Positions 49,363 through 58,054 of a stretch of 64,000 bases of DNA are shown here, piece by piece (the stretch's first letter is position 1; each line of letters starts with the position of its first letter). The DNA is from JASHPR01 sp963833885 (GTDB lineage: Bacteria > Actinomycetota > Actinomycetes > Streptosporangiales > Streptosporangiaceae): assembly GCA_963833885.1 (NCBI GenBank), contig CAWHZU010000019.1:558001-622000 (forward strand), written 5' to 3'. The position numbers and the translations under genes were made by a program. The notes under the pieces are model-generated. The model was not told the origin of the DNA. It worked only from the letters and a program-made list of their open reading frames with translations, and did not search any database.

Positions 49363-50106
49363 GTGACCATTCCCGAGCCAACCACGCCTGTCGCGACCGA
49401 ACTCGACCGAATCGGTTTCGTGATCGTCGACGTGGAAACTACGGGATGGCTCCCGGAGCAAGCGGGCATTACCGAGATCGCCGCGGTGCGGATCGGCGGC
49501 GGCCAGCCGCGCGCCGAGTTCTCGGCGCTGGTCAACCCGGGCCACCCGATTCCGGCTGACATCGTCGCGCTCACCGGCATCACCGACGCGATGGTCAGCC
49601 AGGCGCTGCCGATCGGCGCGGTGCTGCCCGGCTTCCTCGCGTTCGCCAGCGGCTGCGTGCTGACCGCGCACAACGCGCCCTTCGACGTCGGCTTCCTCAC
49701 CAAGGCGTGCGGCGCAAGCCGCATCGCCTGGCCGGACTTCCCGGTCCTGGATACCGCCGCGCTGGCCCGGTCCGTGCTGGGCGAGGCCGAGGTGCCCGAC
49801 TGCAAGCTGGCCACGCTGGCCAGCTTCTTCGGCGCCGGAACCGAGCCCCGGCACCGGGCCCTGGACGACGCCAGGGCAACCTCCGACGTGCTGCAGGCCT
49901 TGCTCGCCCGGCTGGCCGGGCTCGGGGTGCATACGCTCGCCGAGGTCACCGCCTGGTCCGAGGCGGGCAGCTTCGCAGGGGGTACGCTACGGGCCACGGC
50001 GCCCGCGCCCGACGGGCCGAGGAGGCGGCAGTGGTCACAGCTATCGTTCTGGTCAAGACTGATGTCGCGCGCATTCCGGAGACGGCCGAGGCGATCGCGC
50101 AGATAG
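49363..50106 (+). CDS. DnaQ-like 3'-5' exonuclease (DEDDh)
   Basis: A 247-aa protein with Exo I FVIVDVETTGW (Asp23, Glu25), Exo II LTAHNAPFDVGFL and Exo III EPRHRALDDARAT, the DEDDh catalytic set of DNA polymerase III epsilon-type proofreading nucleases. May act in DNA repair or as a polymerase-associated exonuclease. GTG at 49363. Its last 76 bp overlap the RAM-domain gene in another frame; the C-terminal Arg-rich tail (RAFRRRPRRSRR) is in that overlap. Confidence 0.9.
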   Translation: MTIPEPTTPVATELDRIGFVIVDVETTGWLPEQAGITEIAAVRIGGGQPRAEFSALVNPGHPIPADIVALTGITDAMVSQALPIGAVLPGFLAFASGCVLTAHNAPFDVGFLTKACGASRIAWPDFPVLDTAALARSVLGEAEVPDCKLATLASFFGAGTEPRHRALDDARATSDVLQALLARLAGLGVHTLAEVTAWSEAGSFAGGTLRATAPAPDGPRRRQWSQLSFWSRLMSRAFRRRPRRSRR

Positions 50107-50318
50107 CGGAAGTAACCGAGGTCTACTCGGTGACCGGTGAGTTCGACCTCGTGGCCATGGTCCGGGTCCGCTCACACGACGAGCTTGCCGACGTCATCCC
50201 GGGCCACCTGAACCGGATTCCCGGCGTCACCGAGACCGCGACCCACATCGCGTTCCGGACCTACTCGCGGCACGACCTCGAGGCCGCATTCGCGATCGGC
50301 TACTCCGAAGAGGGCTGA
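50031..50318 (+). CDS. Stand-alone Lrp/AsnC ligand-binding (RAM) domain protein
   Basis: A 95-aa protein: TAIVLVKTDVARIPETAEAI, EVTEVYSVTGEFDLVAMVRV and HDLEAAFAIG are the RAM fold. It lacks a DNA-binding domain. GTG at 50031 has GGAGG 5 nt upstream. It overlaps the exonuclease gene by 76 bp, so they are probably cotranscribed. Such proteins may bind amino acids; function not assigned. Convergent with trpD. Confidence 0.85.
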   Translation: MVTAIVLVKTDVARIPETAEAIAQIAEVTEVYSVTGEFDLVAMVRVRSHDELADVIPGHLNRIPGVTETATHIAFRTYSRHDLEAAFAIGYSEEG

Positions 50319-50349
50319 CTTCCCGCCTCAGGCATACCCATCGGGGCGG

Positions 50350-51411
50350 TCAGCCGGAGTGCTCGGCGGCCAGCCGCCGACTGGCCTCCACCCAGCGCCC
50401 GAGCAGTTCCTGAGCCGCACCGGAGTCCACCGCGCTCGCCGCCCTCGCGTAGCCGTCAGCCAGGGCCGCCTGCAGCTGGTCAGGGCCTGCGACGCCCGCC
50501 TCGGCGGCCAGCGCCGCCGCCGCGTTGAGCAGCACGGTGTCCCGCACCGGCCCCTGCTCGCCGCCGAGCACCGCGCGGGCTACCCGTGCGTTGTGCGGCG
50601 GTTCGCCACCGCGAAGGTCCTCGGGCACCGACCGGCCGATCCCGAGCGCGGCAGGATCGAACGAGGTCTCGCTCACCGTGCCGCCATGCACCACCCAAAC
50701 GGTCGACGGGCCGGTCGTGGTCAGCTCGTCCAGCCCGTCGTCGCCGTGGAACACGAGTGCCGAGCAGCCGCGGCCGCCCAGCACGCCCGCGATCACCGCG
50801 CCCATCCGGGGGTCGGCCACGCCGATCGCTTGCGCCCCCGGCCTTGCCGGGTTCGCCACGGGGCCAATGAAGTTGAAGACGGTGGGCACGCCGAGCTCCC
50901 GCCGCGGTACCGAGGCATGCCGCAGCGCCGGATGGTAGAGGGCAGCGAACAGGAACACCACGCCGGTCTCCGCCATCAGCCGCTCGGTGGCCTCGGGCGG
51001 CAGGTCGATCACCACGCCAAGCGCCTCGAGCAGGTCGGCGGTGCCGCACGCGGATGAGGCGGCCCGGTTCCCGTGCTTCGCCATCCTGGCGCCGGCCGCG
51101 GCGGCGACGATCGTGCCCATCGTCGAAATGTTGACGGTGTGCGCCCCGTCACCGCCGGTGCCGACCAGGTCGACGATCGGGCCGGGGATGCTGACCGGCG
51201 TGGCCCGCGCCAGCATCGTCTCGGCCAGGCCGGTCAGCTCGGCGGGCGTTTCGCCCTTCATGCGCAGCGCGATCCCAAACCCGGCGATCTGGGCGGGCGT
51301 CGCCGCGCCCTCCATGATTTCGTTCATCGCCCAGGCGGTCTCGTCCGCGCTGAGGCTCTCCCCCTTGATCAGCGCGCCGATCAGGGCCGGCCAGGCGGTA
51401 CGGGCATCCAC
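50350..51411 (-). CDS. trpD: Anthranilate phosphoribosyltransferase
   Basis: Second step of tryptophan synthesis, transferring phosphoribose to anthranilate. A 353-aa protein: PRPP-binding VDLVGTGGDGAHTVNIST, MAKHGNRAASS, ELGVPTVFNFIGPVANPARP and LDELTTTGPS are diagnostic. GTG 51411. The other trp genes are not adjacent. Directly downstream (12 bp) of a degenerate receiver-like gene on the same strand. Confidence 0.95.
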   Translation of the reverse strand: MDARTAWPALIGALIKGESLSADETAWAMNEIMEGAATPAQIAGFGIALRMKGETPAELTGLAETMLARATPVSIPGPIVDLVGTGGDGAHTVNISTMGTIVAAAAGARMAKHGNRAASSACGTADLLEALGVVIDLPPEATERLMAETGVVFLFAALYHPALRHASVPRRELGVPTVFNFIGPVANPARPGAQAIGVADPRMGAVIAGVLGGRGCSALVFHGDDGLDELTTTGPSTVWVVHGGTVSETSFDPAALGIGRSVPEDLRGGEPPHNARVARAVLGGEQGPVRDTVLLNAAAALAAEAGVAGPDQLQAALADGYARAASAVDSGAAQELLGRWVEASRRLAAEHSG

Positions 51412-51423
51412 GGCGATGTTCCC

Positions 51424-51825
51424 CTAGCCCTTTGCCACAGCGGTGCCGGCCGAGCGCTGCCGCATCAGGCCGGCCAGGGCCTGCGCGAGCGCCGCCGGGT
51501 CGATCGGATGGCTCACCACCGCGTCCGCCAGGGACCAGGTGGCCAGCCAGCCGTCGTCGGCGCGGCCGATAATCAGCAGCGCCGGCGGGCAGTTGAAGAC
51601 CTCATCCTTGGCCTGGCGGCACACGCCCATGCCGCCGGCGGGCTGCGCCTCCCCGTCGAGCACCATGACGTCGGCGCCGCCGGCGTCGAGCAGCCGGACC
51701 AGCGCGGGGTGCGTGGCGACTTCGATGACCTCGGCCTCGGGAACATCCGGGGCGGGCCGGCGCCCGATCGCAAGCCTTATCCTCGCGCGCGTGTCCGCAT
51801 CATGGCTGTATACAACGACCTTCAT
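51424..51825 (-). CDS. Degenerate receiver-like protein
   Basis: A 133-aa single-domain protein with a CheY-like fold: MKVVVYSHDADTRARIRLAI, VMVLDGEAQPAGG with Asp57 at the phosphorylation position, LLIIGRADD and VVSHPIDPAALAQAL, where the usual Lys-Pro is His-Pro. Lacks an output domain. Homologues sit between trpD and the cytochrome genes in related actinomycetes as I remember. ATG at 51825 is conserved. Role unknown. Confidence 0.75.
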   Translation of the reverse strand: MKVVVYSHDADTRARIRLAIGRRPAPDVPEAEVIEVATHPALVRLLDAGGADVMVLDGEAQPAGGMGVCRQAKDEVFNCPPALLIIGRADDGWLATWSLADAVVSHPIDPAALAQALAGLMRQRSAGTAVAKG

Positions 51826-51894
51826 GAAACTGGATGCTACCGACCCGGGGGGTCGGGCGTGCACCGCCTACGCGGTGTCGTAATAATAAGCCCC

Positions 51895-52536
51895 GTGGCC
51901 ACAGCAACGACCGACGTAACCCCCCGGACGCCGACCAGCAGACCGAGCCTGGTCAGCGTCGGGACCATTGTCTGGCTCTCCTCCGAGCTGATGTTCTTCG
52001 CGGCGCTGTTCGCCATGTACTTCACGGTCCGCTCGGTAGATAAGGGCCTTGGCCAGGCCTGGCCTCCGGTGAAGCTCGACATCCCGCTCGCCACCACCAA
52101 CACCCTCGTGCTGCTGGCGTCGAGTGTGACCTGCCAGATGGGTGTGTTCGCGATCGAGCGCGGCCAGGTCAGGCGCTCGGCCGGCATCTTCAAGCCGATG
52201 CGGTGGGGGCTGCGAGAGTGGTACGCGCTGACGTTCCTGATGGGCCTTTACTTCGACTGCGGCCAAGGCTATGAGTACCTGTTCGACCTGATCCGCAAGC
52301 AGCACCTGACGCTGTCGTCCAGCAACTACGGCTCGGTCTTCTACATCGCCACCGGCTTTCACGGGCTGCACGTGGCCGGCGGCCTGATAGCGTTCCTCTT
52401 CCTGCTCGGGCGGACCTTCGCGGCAAAGAGGGTCACCCATGAAATGCAGGTCAGCGCCATCGTCGTCTCGTACTACTGGCACTTCGTCGACGTTGTCTGG
52501 ATTGGCCTGTTCTTCACCATCTACATCATCCACTGA
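51895..52536 (+). CDS. ctaE: Cytochrome c oxidase subunit III
   Basis: A 213-aa aa3 oxidase subunit with about five membrane helices: VSVGTIVWLSSELMFFAALFAMYFTVRS (starts), VLLASSVTCQMGVFAIERG, YALTFLMGLYFDCGQGYEY, YIATGFHGLHVAGGLIAFLF with the conserved GFHGLHV, and a terminal VVSYYWHFVDVVWIGLF. Starts ctaE-qcrC-qcrA-qcrB, which with CtaCDF forms the actinobacterial III-IV supercomplex. GTG 51895; the long upstream frame is not coding. Confidence 0.95.
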   Translation: MATATTDVTPRTPTSRPSLVSVGTIVWLSSELMFFAALFAMYFTVRSVDKGLGQAWPPVKLDIPLATTNTLVLLASSVTCQMGVFAIERGQVRRSAGIFKPMRWGLREWYALTFLMGLYFDCGQGYEYLFDLIRKQHLTLSSSNYGSVFYIATGFHGLHVAGGLIAFLFLLGRTFAAKRVTHEMQVSAIVVSYYWHFVDVVWIGLFFTIYIIH

Positions 52537-52555
52537 CCGGAGACTGGGGACCGCA

Positions 52556-53368
52556 GTGAGCTGGATCACCGCAAGGCGGAGGCGGCCGGTCGCTGGCTAT
52601 GCCGTCGTCCTGCTCGGCCTGATCCTGGTGGGCGCGATATACGCGGTGATCACCGGGAGCGGCCAGTCATCCGCCTCCACGACGCCAAGCGCGTCGCAGG
52701 CGCAGATCCTCAGGGGCCAGCGGATCTTCCAGCTGACGTGCGCCACCTGCCACGGCCTCGAGGCGCAGGGCGTCACCGGGATCGCGCCGAGCCTGATCGG
52801 GGTCGGCTCGGCGGCCGTTGACTTCCAGGTGAGCACCGGCCGGATGCCGGCCAAGGAGATCGGCGCCGAGAACGGCAGCAAGCCGGCCCAGCTGAACCCG
52901 ACCGAGACCCGCGACGTCGCCGCGTACATCGCGTCCCTGGCCGGCGGCCCGGCGATCCCCACCCCGGCCGAGGTGAGCACCTCCGGCGCCAACGTCGGGC
53001 TCGGCCAGGAGCTGTTCACGGCCGACTGCGCCCAGTGCCACAACTTCGACGGCGCCGGGGGCGCGCTGACCGATGGCAAGTACGCGCCCCCGCTGACCCA
53101 GGCCACGCCGACCCAGATCTACGAGGCCATGCTGACCGGCCCGGAGGCCATGCCGGTCTTCAACAACACCACGATCACGCCGAGCGAGAAGCGCGACATC
53201 ATCGCGTACGTGACCTCGACCCGCGTCCTGCCCAACCCGGGCGGCTTCAGTCTGGGCCGGATCGGGCCGGTGACCGAGGGCCTGGTCGCGTTCCTCGGCC
53301 TGCTGTTCTTCATGGTGCTCTCCGCCATGTGGATAACCGCAAAGCACAGGAAGACCGCTGATGAGTGA
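52556..53368 (+). CDS. qcrC: Diheme cytochrome c subunit of the bc1 complex
   Basis: A 270-aa protein with an N-terminal anchor (VAGYAVVLLGLILVGAIYAV), two CXXCH haem sites (CATCH at 62-66 and CAQCH at 158-162) and a C-terminal membrane helix (VAFLGLLFFMVLSAMWI). Passes electrons from the Rieske protein directly to the CtaC CuA centre in place of a soluble cytochrome c. GTG at 52556 follows GGGGA by 5 nt. Overlaps qcrA by 8 bp. Confidence 0.95.
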   Translation: MSWITARRRRPVAGYAVVLLGLILVGAIYAVITGSGQSSASTTPSASQAQILRGQRIFQLTCATCHGLEAQGVTGIAPSLIGVGSAAVDFQVSTGRMPAKEIGAENGSKPAQLNPTETRDVAAYIASLAGGPAIPTPAEVSTSGANVGLGQELFTADCAQCHNFDGAGGALTDGKYAPPLTQATPTQIYEAMLTGPEAMPVFNNTTITPSEKRDIIAYVTSTRVLPNPGGFSLGRIGPVTEGLVAFLGLLFFMVLSAMWITAKHRKTADE

Positions 53369-54449
53369 CCACAGCGCCGCTGACGACACGTCAGGGCTGC
53401 CCGACGAAACGGCCGACGTGCCCGTCGCCCCGCACCGCGTCATCGGCACGCCGCCGCCCGCCGCGGCACGGACGATGCTCGGCGAGCGGGCCGGTGACGG
53501 CGCCGCCGGCGACGGCCCCCTGCCCGCAGTGCGGGAGCTGCCAGAAGACCCGCCGGACCTTCGGCGCGCGAAGAAGGCTGAGCGCCTCGTCGGGGCGCTG
53601 TTCATCCTCTCCTTGCTGGCCAGCATCGGGTTCATCGCCGCGTACGTCGGCCTCGAGGTGGGCACCGTCGACTCGACGCTGCGCTCCAACTTGGCCCTCG
53701 GCCTGGCGATGTCGGTGGCGTTCCTCGCCGTAGCCGTCGGCGCCGTGATCTGGGTCAGGCACATCATGCCCCCGGTGGAGCTCACCGAGCAGCGGCATCC
53801 GATGGCATCCACCGAGGAGCAGCGGGCGGATTTCAAGGAGACCTTCACCGAGGGAGCCGAGGCCAGCCAGTTCGTGAAGCGGCCGCTGCTGCGGCGCACC
53901 CTGATCGCCGCGACCGTACCGCTCGCCGCCGCCCCGATCGTGCTGCTGCGGGACATGGGCCCGTTGCCCGGCACGACGCTGCGGCACACGGTCTGGCGCA
54001 AGGGCCTGCGGCTGGTCACCTTCGGGTCCAACACCCCGATCAGGCCGGCCGAATTCAGCTCGCCCGGCGGCATGATCACGGTGATTCCCGAGGGCTACCA
54101 GGACGATCCCGACGCCCTGGCCGCCGCCACCGCGATCATCATCAAGTTCCAGCCCGGGCTGCTGCAGCCGCCGACGGTGATGAACTGGACCGTCGACGAC
54201 ATCGTGTGCTACTCGAAGATCTGCACCCACGTGGGCTGCCCGGCGGCGCTGTACGAGCAGACCACCCACCACATCCTGTGCCCATGCCACCAGTCGACCT
54301 TCAACGCGCCGCGCGGCGCCACGGTGCTGTTCGGCCCGGCGCCGCGGCCGCTGCCGCAGCTGCCGATGACCACGGACGCCGACGGCTTCCTGGTCGCGAT
54401 GAGCGACTTCCACGAGCCGGTCGGCCCGAGTTTCTTCGAGCGGGGATGA
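53361..54449 (+). CDS. qcrA: Rieske iron-sulfur subunit of the bc1 complex
   Basis: A 362-aa protein with three N-terminal membrane spans (about 75-100, 110-130 and 180-200) and a C-terminal Rieske domain with CTHVGC (Cys288, His290, Cys293) and CPCHQS (Cys307, His310). The three-span form is typical of actinobacterial QcrA. The ATG overlaps the qcrC stop by 8 bp; the stop is 7 bp before qcrB, so translation is coupled. Third gene of the cluster. Confidence 0.95.
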   Translation: MSDHSAADDTSGLPDETADVPVAPHRVIGTPPPAAARTMLGERAGDGAAGDGPLPAVRELPEDPPDLRRAKKAERLVGALFILSLLASIGFIAAYVGLEVGTVDSTLRSNLALGLAMSVAFLAVAVGAVIWVRHIMPPVELTEQRHPMASTEEQRADFKETFTEGAEASQFVKRPLLRRTLIAATVPLAAAPIVLLRDMGPLPGTTLRHTVWRKGLRLVTFGSNTPIRPAEFSSPGGMITVIPEGYQDDPDALAAATAIIIKFQPGLLQPPTVMNWTVDDIVCYSKICTHVGCPAALYEQTTHHILCPCHQSTFNAPRGATVLFGPAPRPLPQLPMTTDADGFLVAMSDFHEPVGPSFFERG

Positions 54450-54456
54450 GTTCGGT

Positions 54457-56181
54457 ATGAGCATCGACCGGGCGCTGGATGGCGTCGGCAGGGCGCTGGA
54501 CGACAGGTTCCACGGCGCCAGGGGCGTCCGGGTCCTGCTGCGCAAGGTCTTCCCCGACCACTGGACGTTCCTGCTCGGCGAGATCGCACTGTACTCGTTC
54601 ATCATCTTGCTGCTGACCGGCACGTTCCTGACGCTGTTCTTCCAGCCGAGCATGACCGACGTGGTCTACCACGGCAGCTACCACAACCTGGACGGCGTGC
54701 GGATGAGCGAGGCATACGCCTCGACCCTGAACATCAGCTTCGACGTCCGCGGCGGCCTGCTGATGCGCCAGATCCACCACTGGGCGGCGGACCTGTTCAT
54801 GGCCGCGATCTTCGCGCACATGCTGCGGATCTTCTTCACCGGCGCGTACCGCAAGCCCCGCGAGGCCAACTGGCTGATCGGGATCACGATGCTCGTCCTC
54901 GGCATGCTCGAGGGGCTGTTCGGCTACTCGCTGCCCGACGACCTGCTGTCCGGCACCGGGCTGCGGATCCTCGAGGGCGTGATGCTGTCGATCCCCGTGA
55001 TCGGCACCTACCTGACGTTCTTCCTGTTCGGCGGCCCGTTCCCGGGCAACGACATCATCCCGAGGCTGTACATCATCCACGTGCTGCTGATCCCCGGCCT
55101 GCTGCTGGCGCTGATCTCCGCGCACCTGTTCATCATGGTGTTCCAGAAGCACACCCAGATGCCGGGCAAGGGCCGCACGAACACCAACGTGGTCGGCCAG
55201 CCGATGTACCCGTACTTCATGGCCAAGACCGGGGCGTTCTTCTTCTTCACGTTCGCCGCCACGGCGCTCGCCTCCACGTTCGTCCAGATCAACCCCATCT
55301 GGCTGTACGGCCCGTACACGCCGGTCGGGATCTCCGCTGGCTCGCAGCCGGACTTCTACATGGGCTTCCTCGAGGGAACGCTGCGGATGTTCCCGAGCTG
55401 GACCTGGGACGCCTGGGGCCACACGGTGGCCTGGAATGTGCTCATTCCCGCGCTGGTGCCGCTCGGCCTCATCTTTACCGGACTGGCGCTGTGGCCGTTC
55501 CTCGAGGCGTGGATCACCGGCGACAGGGGCGAGCACCACATCGTTGACCGCCCGCGCAACGCCCCGACCCGGACCGCGCTCGGCATGGCCGGGATCGCCT
55601 TCTACGGGATCTTCTGGCTGGAAGGCGCGAACGACATCATCGCCGACCACCTGGACATCTCGCTGTACCTGACCACGGAGATCGCCCGGTACGCGATCTT
55701 CATCGGCCCGGTCGTCGCATACATCGTGACCAAACGGATCTGCCTGGGTCTGCAGCGCAAGGACCTGCACCTGGCCGAGCACGGCGTGGAGACCGGGATC
55801 ATCCGCCAGCTGCCGAGCGGCGAGTACGTCGAGATGACCAGGCCGCTCGACGAGGAGGAGCGGGCCGCGCTGGCTATCGAGAACCGGGAGCGGCCCATGC
55901 TCCCGGTCGGGGCCCCCGACGCCGACCCGCACGAGCCGGACGTTCCGCCGCCGGGGCTGCGCGGCGGCCTGGGCAAGCTGCGGCTGCGGCTGAACAGGGT
56001 GATCACCGAGAGCGTGCCGATGGACGGCCATGGCAACGGCTACGGCGCCCAGGGGAACGGTCACGGCAACGGCCACCCCACCGAGGATGGCGAGCCGGTC
56101 ACGGTCCGCTCCGGCAGCCAGCACGCGCCGGATGCCGTCGAGGACGGCGCAGACGGCGGAGACGGCCAGACCGAGTCGTAG
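54457..56181 (+). CDS. qcrB: Cytochrome b subunit of the bc1 complex
   Basis: A 574-aa protein with eight or so helices; HHWAADLFMAAIFAHMLRIF, LIGITMLVLGMLEGLFGYSL, PDDLLSGTGL and IHVLLIPGLLLALISAHLFI contain haem-ligand His residues, and PDFYMGFLEGTLRMFPSWTW is the Q-site region. The C-terminal 130 residues form a hydrophilic tail with Gly/Asn/His repeats (HGNGYGAQGNGHGNGHPTED). ATG 54457. The last gene of ctaE-qcrCAB; followed by a convergent CGNR gene instead of the usual ctaF or ctaD neighbours. Confidence 0.96.
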   Translation: MSIDRALDGVGRALDDRFHGARGVRVLLRKVFPDHWTFLLGEIALYSFIILLLTGTFLTLFFQPSMTDVVYHGSYHNLDGVRMSEAYASTLNISFDVRGGLLMRQIHHWAADLFMAAIFAHMLRIFFTGAYRKPREANWLIGITMLVLGMLEGLFGYSLPDDLLSGTGLRILEGVMLSIPVIGTYLTFFLFGGPFPGNDIIPRLYIIHVLLIPGLLLALISAHLFIMVFQKHTQMPGKGRTNTNVVGQPMYPYFMAKTGAFFFFTFAATALASTFVQINPIWLYGPYTPVGISAGSQPDFYMGFLEGTLRMFPSWTWDAWGHTVAWNVLIPALVPLGLIFTGLALWPFLEAWITGDRGEHHIVDRPRNAPTRTALGMAGIAFYGIFWLEGANDIIADHLDISLYLTTEIARYAIFIGPVVAYIVTKRICLGLQRKDLHLAEHGVETGIIRQLPSGEYVEMTRPLDEEERAALAIENRERPMLPVGAPDADPHEPDVPPPGLRGGLGKLRLRLNRVITESVPMDGHGNGYGAQGNGHGNGHPTEDGEPVTVRSGSQHAPDAVEDGADGGDGQTES

Positions 56182-56264
56182 TCCACACTCCCAAGCGGCT
56201 CAGCGCGCCTCAGCAGCCGATAGCTGTTATTGCCGCTGTCCACAGCCCCGCCCCCGGAGCCCGG

Positions 56265-56924
56265 TCAACCCCGGGGTTCCGCCACGTCTCGTGCTGCGTC
56301 GGGGTGCGCGGGCTGGTCGCGGTGGCGCGTGTAGTGGCGGCGGGCTCGCTCGCGATTGCCACAGTCGCTGGAGCTGCACCAGCGGCGGGTGTGGCTGCGG
56401 GTGCGGTCGAGGAAGAGCCAGCCGCAGCCGGGCCCGTGGCATCGGCGGAGCAGGGGCAGTTGCGGGGACTGCAGCAGATCCAGCACCTGGAGTGCGAGCA
56501 GCCGCGGGATGTCCGGGTGCTGGTCCGGCGTGAGCTGCCAGCGCATCGGCGGCCCGGTGAGCTCGCTGTGGGCGAGCGCGTCGAGCAGCAGGGCACGCAA
56601 GCCCGGCGGGGTCACGACAACGCGGTGGGGTTCGCCGTCGTCCGCGAGTGACGCGAGCAGCGTGTGGCTGTGCTCGCGGAGCGTGCGGACATCGTGCACG
56701 GTCTGCTGGGTAAGCCGCGGGTGGCCAGGCGCCTCGGCCAGCAGCCGGTGGGCCGTGCCGGGGTCGAGCAGGCCGGCGTGCTGGCACCAGCCGATCAGCG
56801 CAGCGTAGTCATGCAGGTTGTCGCGCCGGCGGTTCTTGTCCAGCCGCCAGGAGACGGTGTTGACCAGGTCAAGCGCGACGTGACCGCCGACCAGGCCCGG
56901 TGCCGGGGTGCTGGTGGTGCTCAT
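56265..56924 (-). CDS. CGNR zinc-finger regulator (second copy)
   Basis: A 219-aa protein. N-terminal GGHVALDLVNTVSWRLDKNR, DNLHDYAALIGWCQHAGLL and VHDVRTLREHSHTLLASLAD form an ABATE-like part; the C-terminal CHGPGCGWLFLDRTRSHTRR then WCSSSDCGNRERARRHY is a CGNR zinc finger. ATG at 56924 follows AGGAGG by 7 nt. Divergent from azlC with a less GC-rich palindrome in between, so it probably controls the AzlCD exporter. Confidence 0.9.
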   Translation of the reverse strand: MSTTSTPAPGLVGGHVALDLVNTVSWRLDKNRRRDNLHDYAALIGWCQHAGLLDPGTAHRLLAEAPGHPRLTQQTVHDVRTLREHSHTLLASLADDGEPHRVVVTPPGLRALLLDALAHSELTGPPMRWQLTPDQHPDIPRLLALQVLDLLQSPQLPLLRRCHGPGCGWLFLDRTRSHTRRWCSSSDCGNRERARRHYTRHRDQPAHPDAARDVAEPRG

Positions 56925-56961
56925 CTGCGTCCTCCTGATGCTCCGCGGCCACAATTCTAAT

Positions 56962-56989
56962 ATTCTAATTCGCTTAAGCATGTTAGATT
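56962..56989. promoter_or_regulatory. Candidate CGNR operator in the azlC promoter
   Basis: TCTAA (56964-56968), GCTTAAGC (56972-56979) and TTAGA (56983-56987) share one symmetry axis, giving an interrupted 24-bp palindrome, with two direct ATTCTAAT copies just upstream (56954-56969). This AT-rich island is conspicuous in GC-rich surroundings. The azlC ATG at 56980 lies inside it. Confidence 0.55.
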
Positions 56990-57717
56990 CGCGGCGTGGG
57001 AACCTGGCATTGAGCAGCACACGCGCCAGCAGCGGGGCGCTCACCGACGGGATGCGCCTGGGAGCTGGCCCGGGGGCGGCGACGTTCGTGCTGGGGCTGG
57101 CCTATGGAGCCGCGGCGAGCGCCGCGGGCTGGGGCGGTGCGGTGCCCCTGGTCTTCTCGATGCTCGCGTGTTCCGGCTCGGCCCAGTTCACGCTGCTGAC
57201 CACGCTGCCAGCCGGAGGCGCCGTGGCAGCGGTCGCCGCGGCGGTCCTGATCAACGCCCGCTACCTCGTCATGAGCGTGGCGCTCAACGACAGCCTGCGC
57301 GGTGGCCGGCTGCGGCGGGCCCTGCAAGCCCAAGCGCTGCTGGATGCGTCGTTTGCCGTGGGGCACCGCGGAAGCGGCCGGTTCGACGTCGCGCGGGTCA
57401 TTGGTGCCAGCATCCCGCAATGGATGTGCTGGGTAGGCGGAACCGCCGTCGGCCTGCTCGCCGCACCATCGGCCCACCTGATGCACGCCCTGGGCGCCGA
57501 CGTCGTGTTCCCGGCCTTCTTCCTGATGCTCGCCCTCGACGAACTCCGCAAGTCCCAGCTAGCCATCGTTGCCGCGATCTTGGGGGCCGGCACCGCCGCG
57601 GCACTGCTGTTCGTCACCAACCCCGGTAACGCCCTGCTGGGCGCTACCGCAGCGGCCCTTGTCGGCGCCGTGCACGGACGCCGCTCCCCAGCGCAGCACT
57701 CAAGAAGGACCTCATGA
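56980..57717 (+). CDS. azlC: AzlC-family branched-chain amino-acid exporter, large subunit
   Basis: A 245-aa membrane protein: DGMRLGAGPGAATFVLGLAY, ACSGSAQFTLLTTLPAGGAV, LINARYLVMSVALNDSLRG and VVFPAFFLMLALDELRKSQ are typical of AzlC, which with AzlD exports branched-chain amino acids or analogues. The start is unsure: ATG at 56980 lies within a palindrome, TTG at 57010 is the alternative nearer the conserved part. Overlaps azlD as ATGA. Divergent CGNR regulator likely controls it. Confidence 0.9.
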   Translation: MLDSRRGNLALSSTRASSGALTDGMRLGAGPGAATFVLGLAYGAAASAAGWGGAVPLVFSMLACSGSAQFTLLTTLPAGGAVAAVAAAVLINARYLVMSVALNDSLRGGRLRRALQAQALLDASFAVGHRGSGRFDVARVIGASIPQWMCWVGGTAVGLLAAPSAHLMHALGADVVFPAFFLMLALDELRKSQLAIVAAILGAGTAAALLFVTNPGNALLGATAAALVGAVHGRRSPAQHSRRTS

Positions 57718-58022
57718 TGCTGTGGCTACCGGTGCTCGCGGTTACCGCAGCGAACTGGGCGATGAAGGCCGGCGGGCCCCTCGCGCTCGGTGACCGGCGG
57801 CTTCCGCCTCGCGCCGTGAAGGTCATCAGCTTGATGGCCTCCGCGCTGCTGGCCGGCCTGATCGTCATTAATCTCGGCGGGGCCGCCTGGAGCGACGTCA
57901 ACGGGCAGCAAGTGCTCGGTGTCGGCGCAGCAGGGCTGGCGCGCGCGCTCAGGGCGCCCATGCTGCTCGCCGTTGGCTGCGGAATGGCCGTAACCGCACT
58001 ACTGCGGCACCTGCTTAGTTGA
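57714..58022 (+). CDS. azlD: AzlD-family exporter small subunit
   Basis: A 102-aa membrane protein with about four helices: VLAVTAANWAMKAGGPLALG, AVKVISLMASALLAGLIVIN and RAPMLLAVGCGMAVTALLRH match AzlD, which partners AzlC. ATG overlaps the azlC stop (ATGA at 57714-57717). Convergent with the VIT-family gene. Confidence 0.9.
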   Translation: MMLWLPVLAVTAANWAMKAGGPLALGDRRLPPRAVKVISLMASALLAGLIVINLGGAAWSDVNGQQVLGVGAAGLARALRAPMLLAVGCGMAVTALLRHLLS

Positions 58023-58054
58023 CCCAGCCAAAGATGCCATGCCCGGCTCCGCCG

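Noticed and set aside
51073..51894. N-terminal extension of the CtaE frame
   Set aside because: Antisense to trpD and the receiver gene; CtaE homology starts near 51895.
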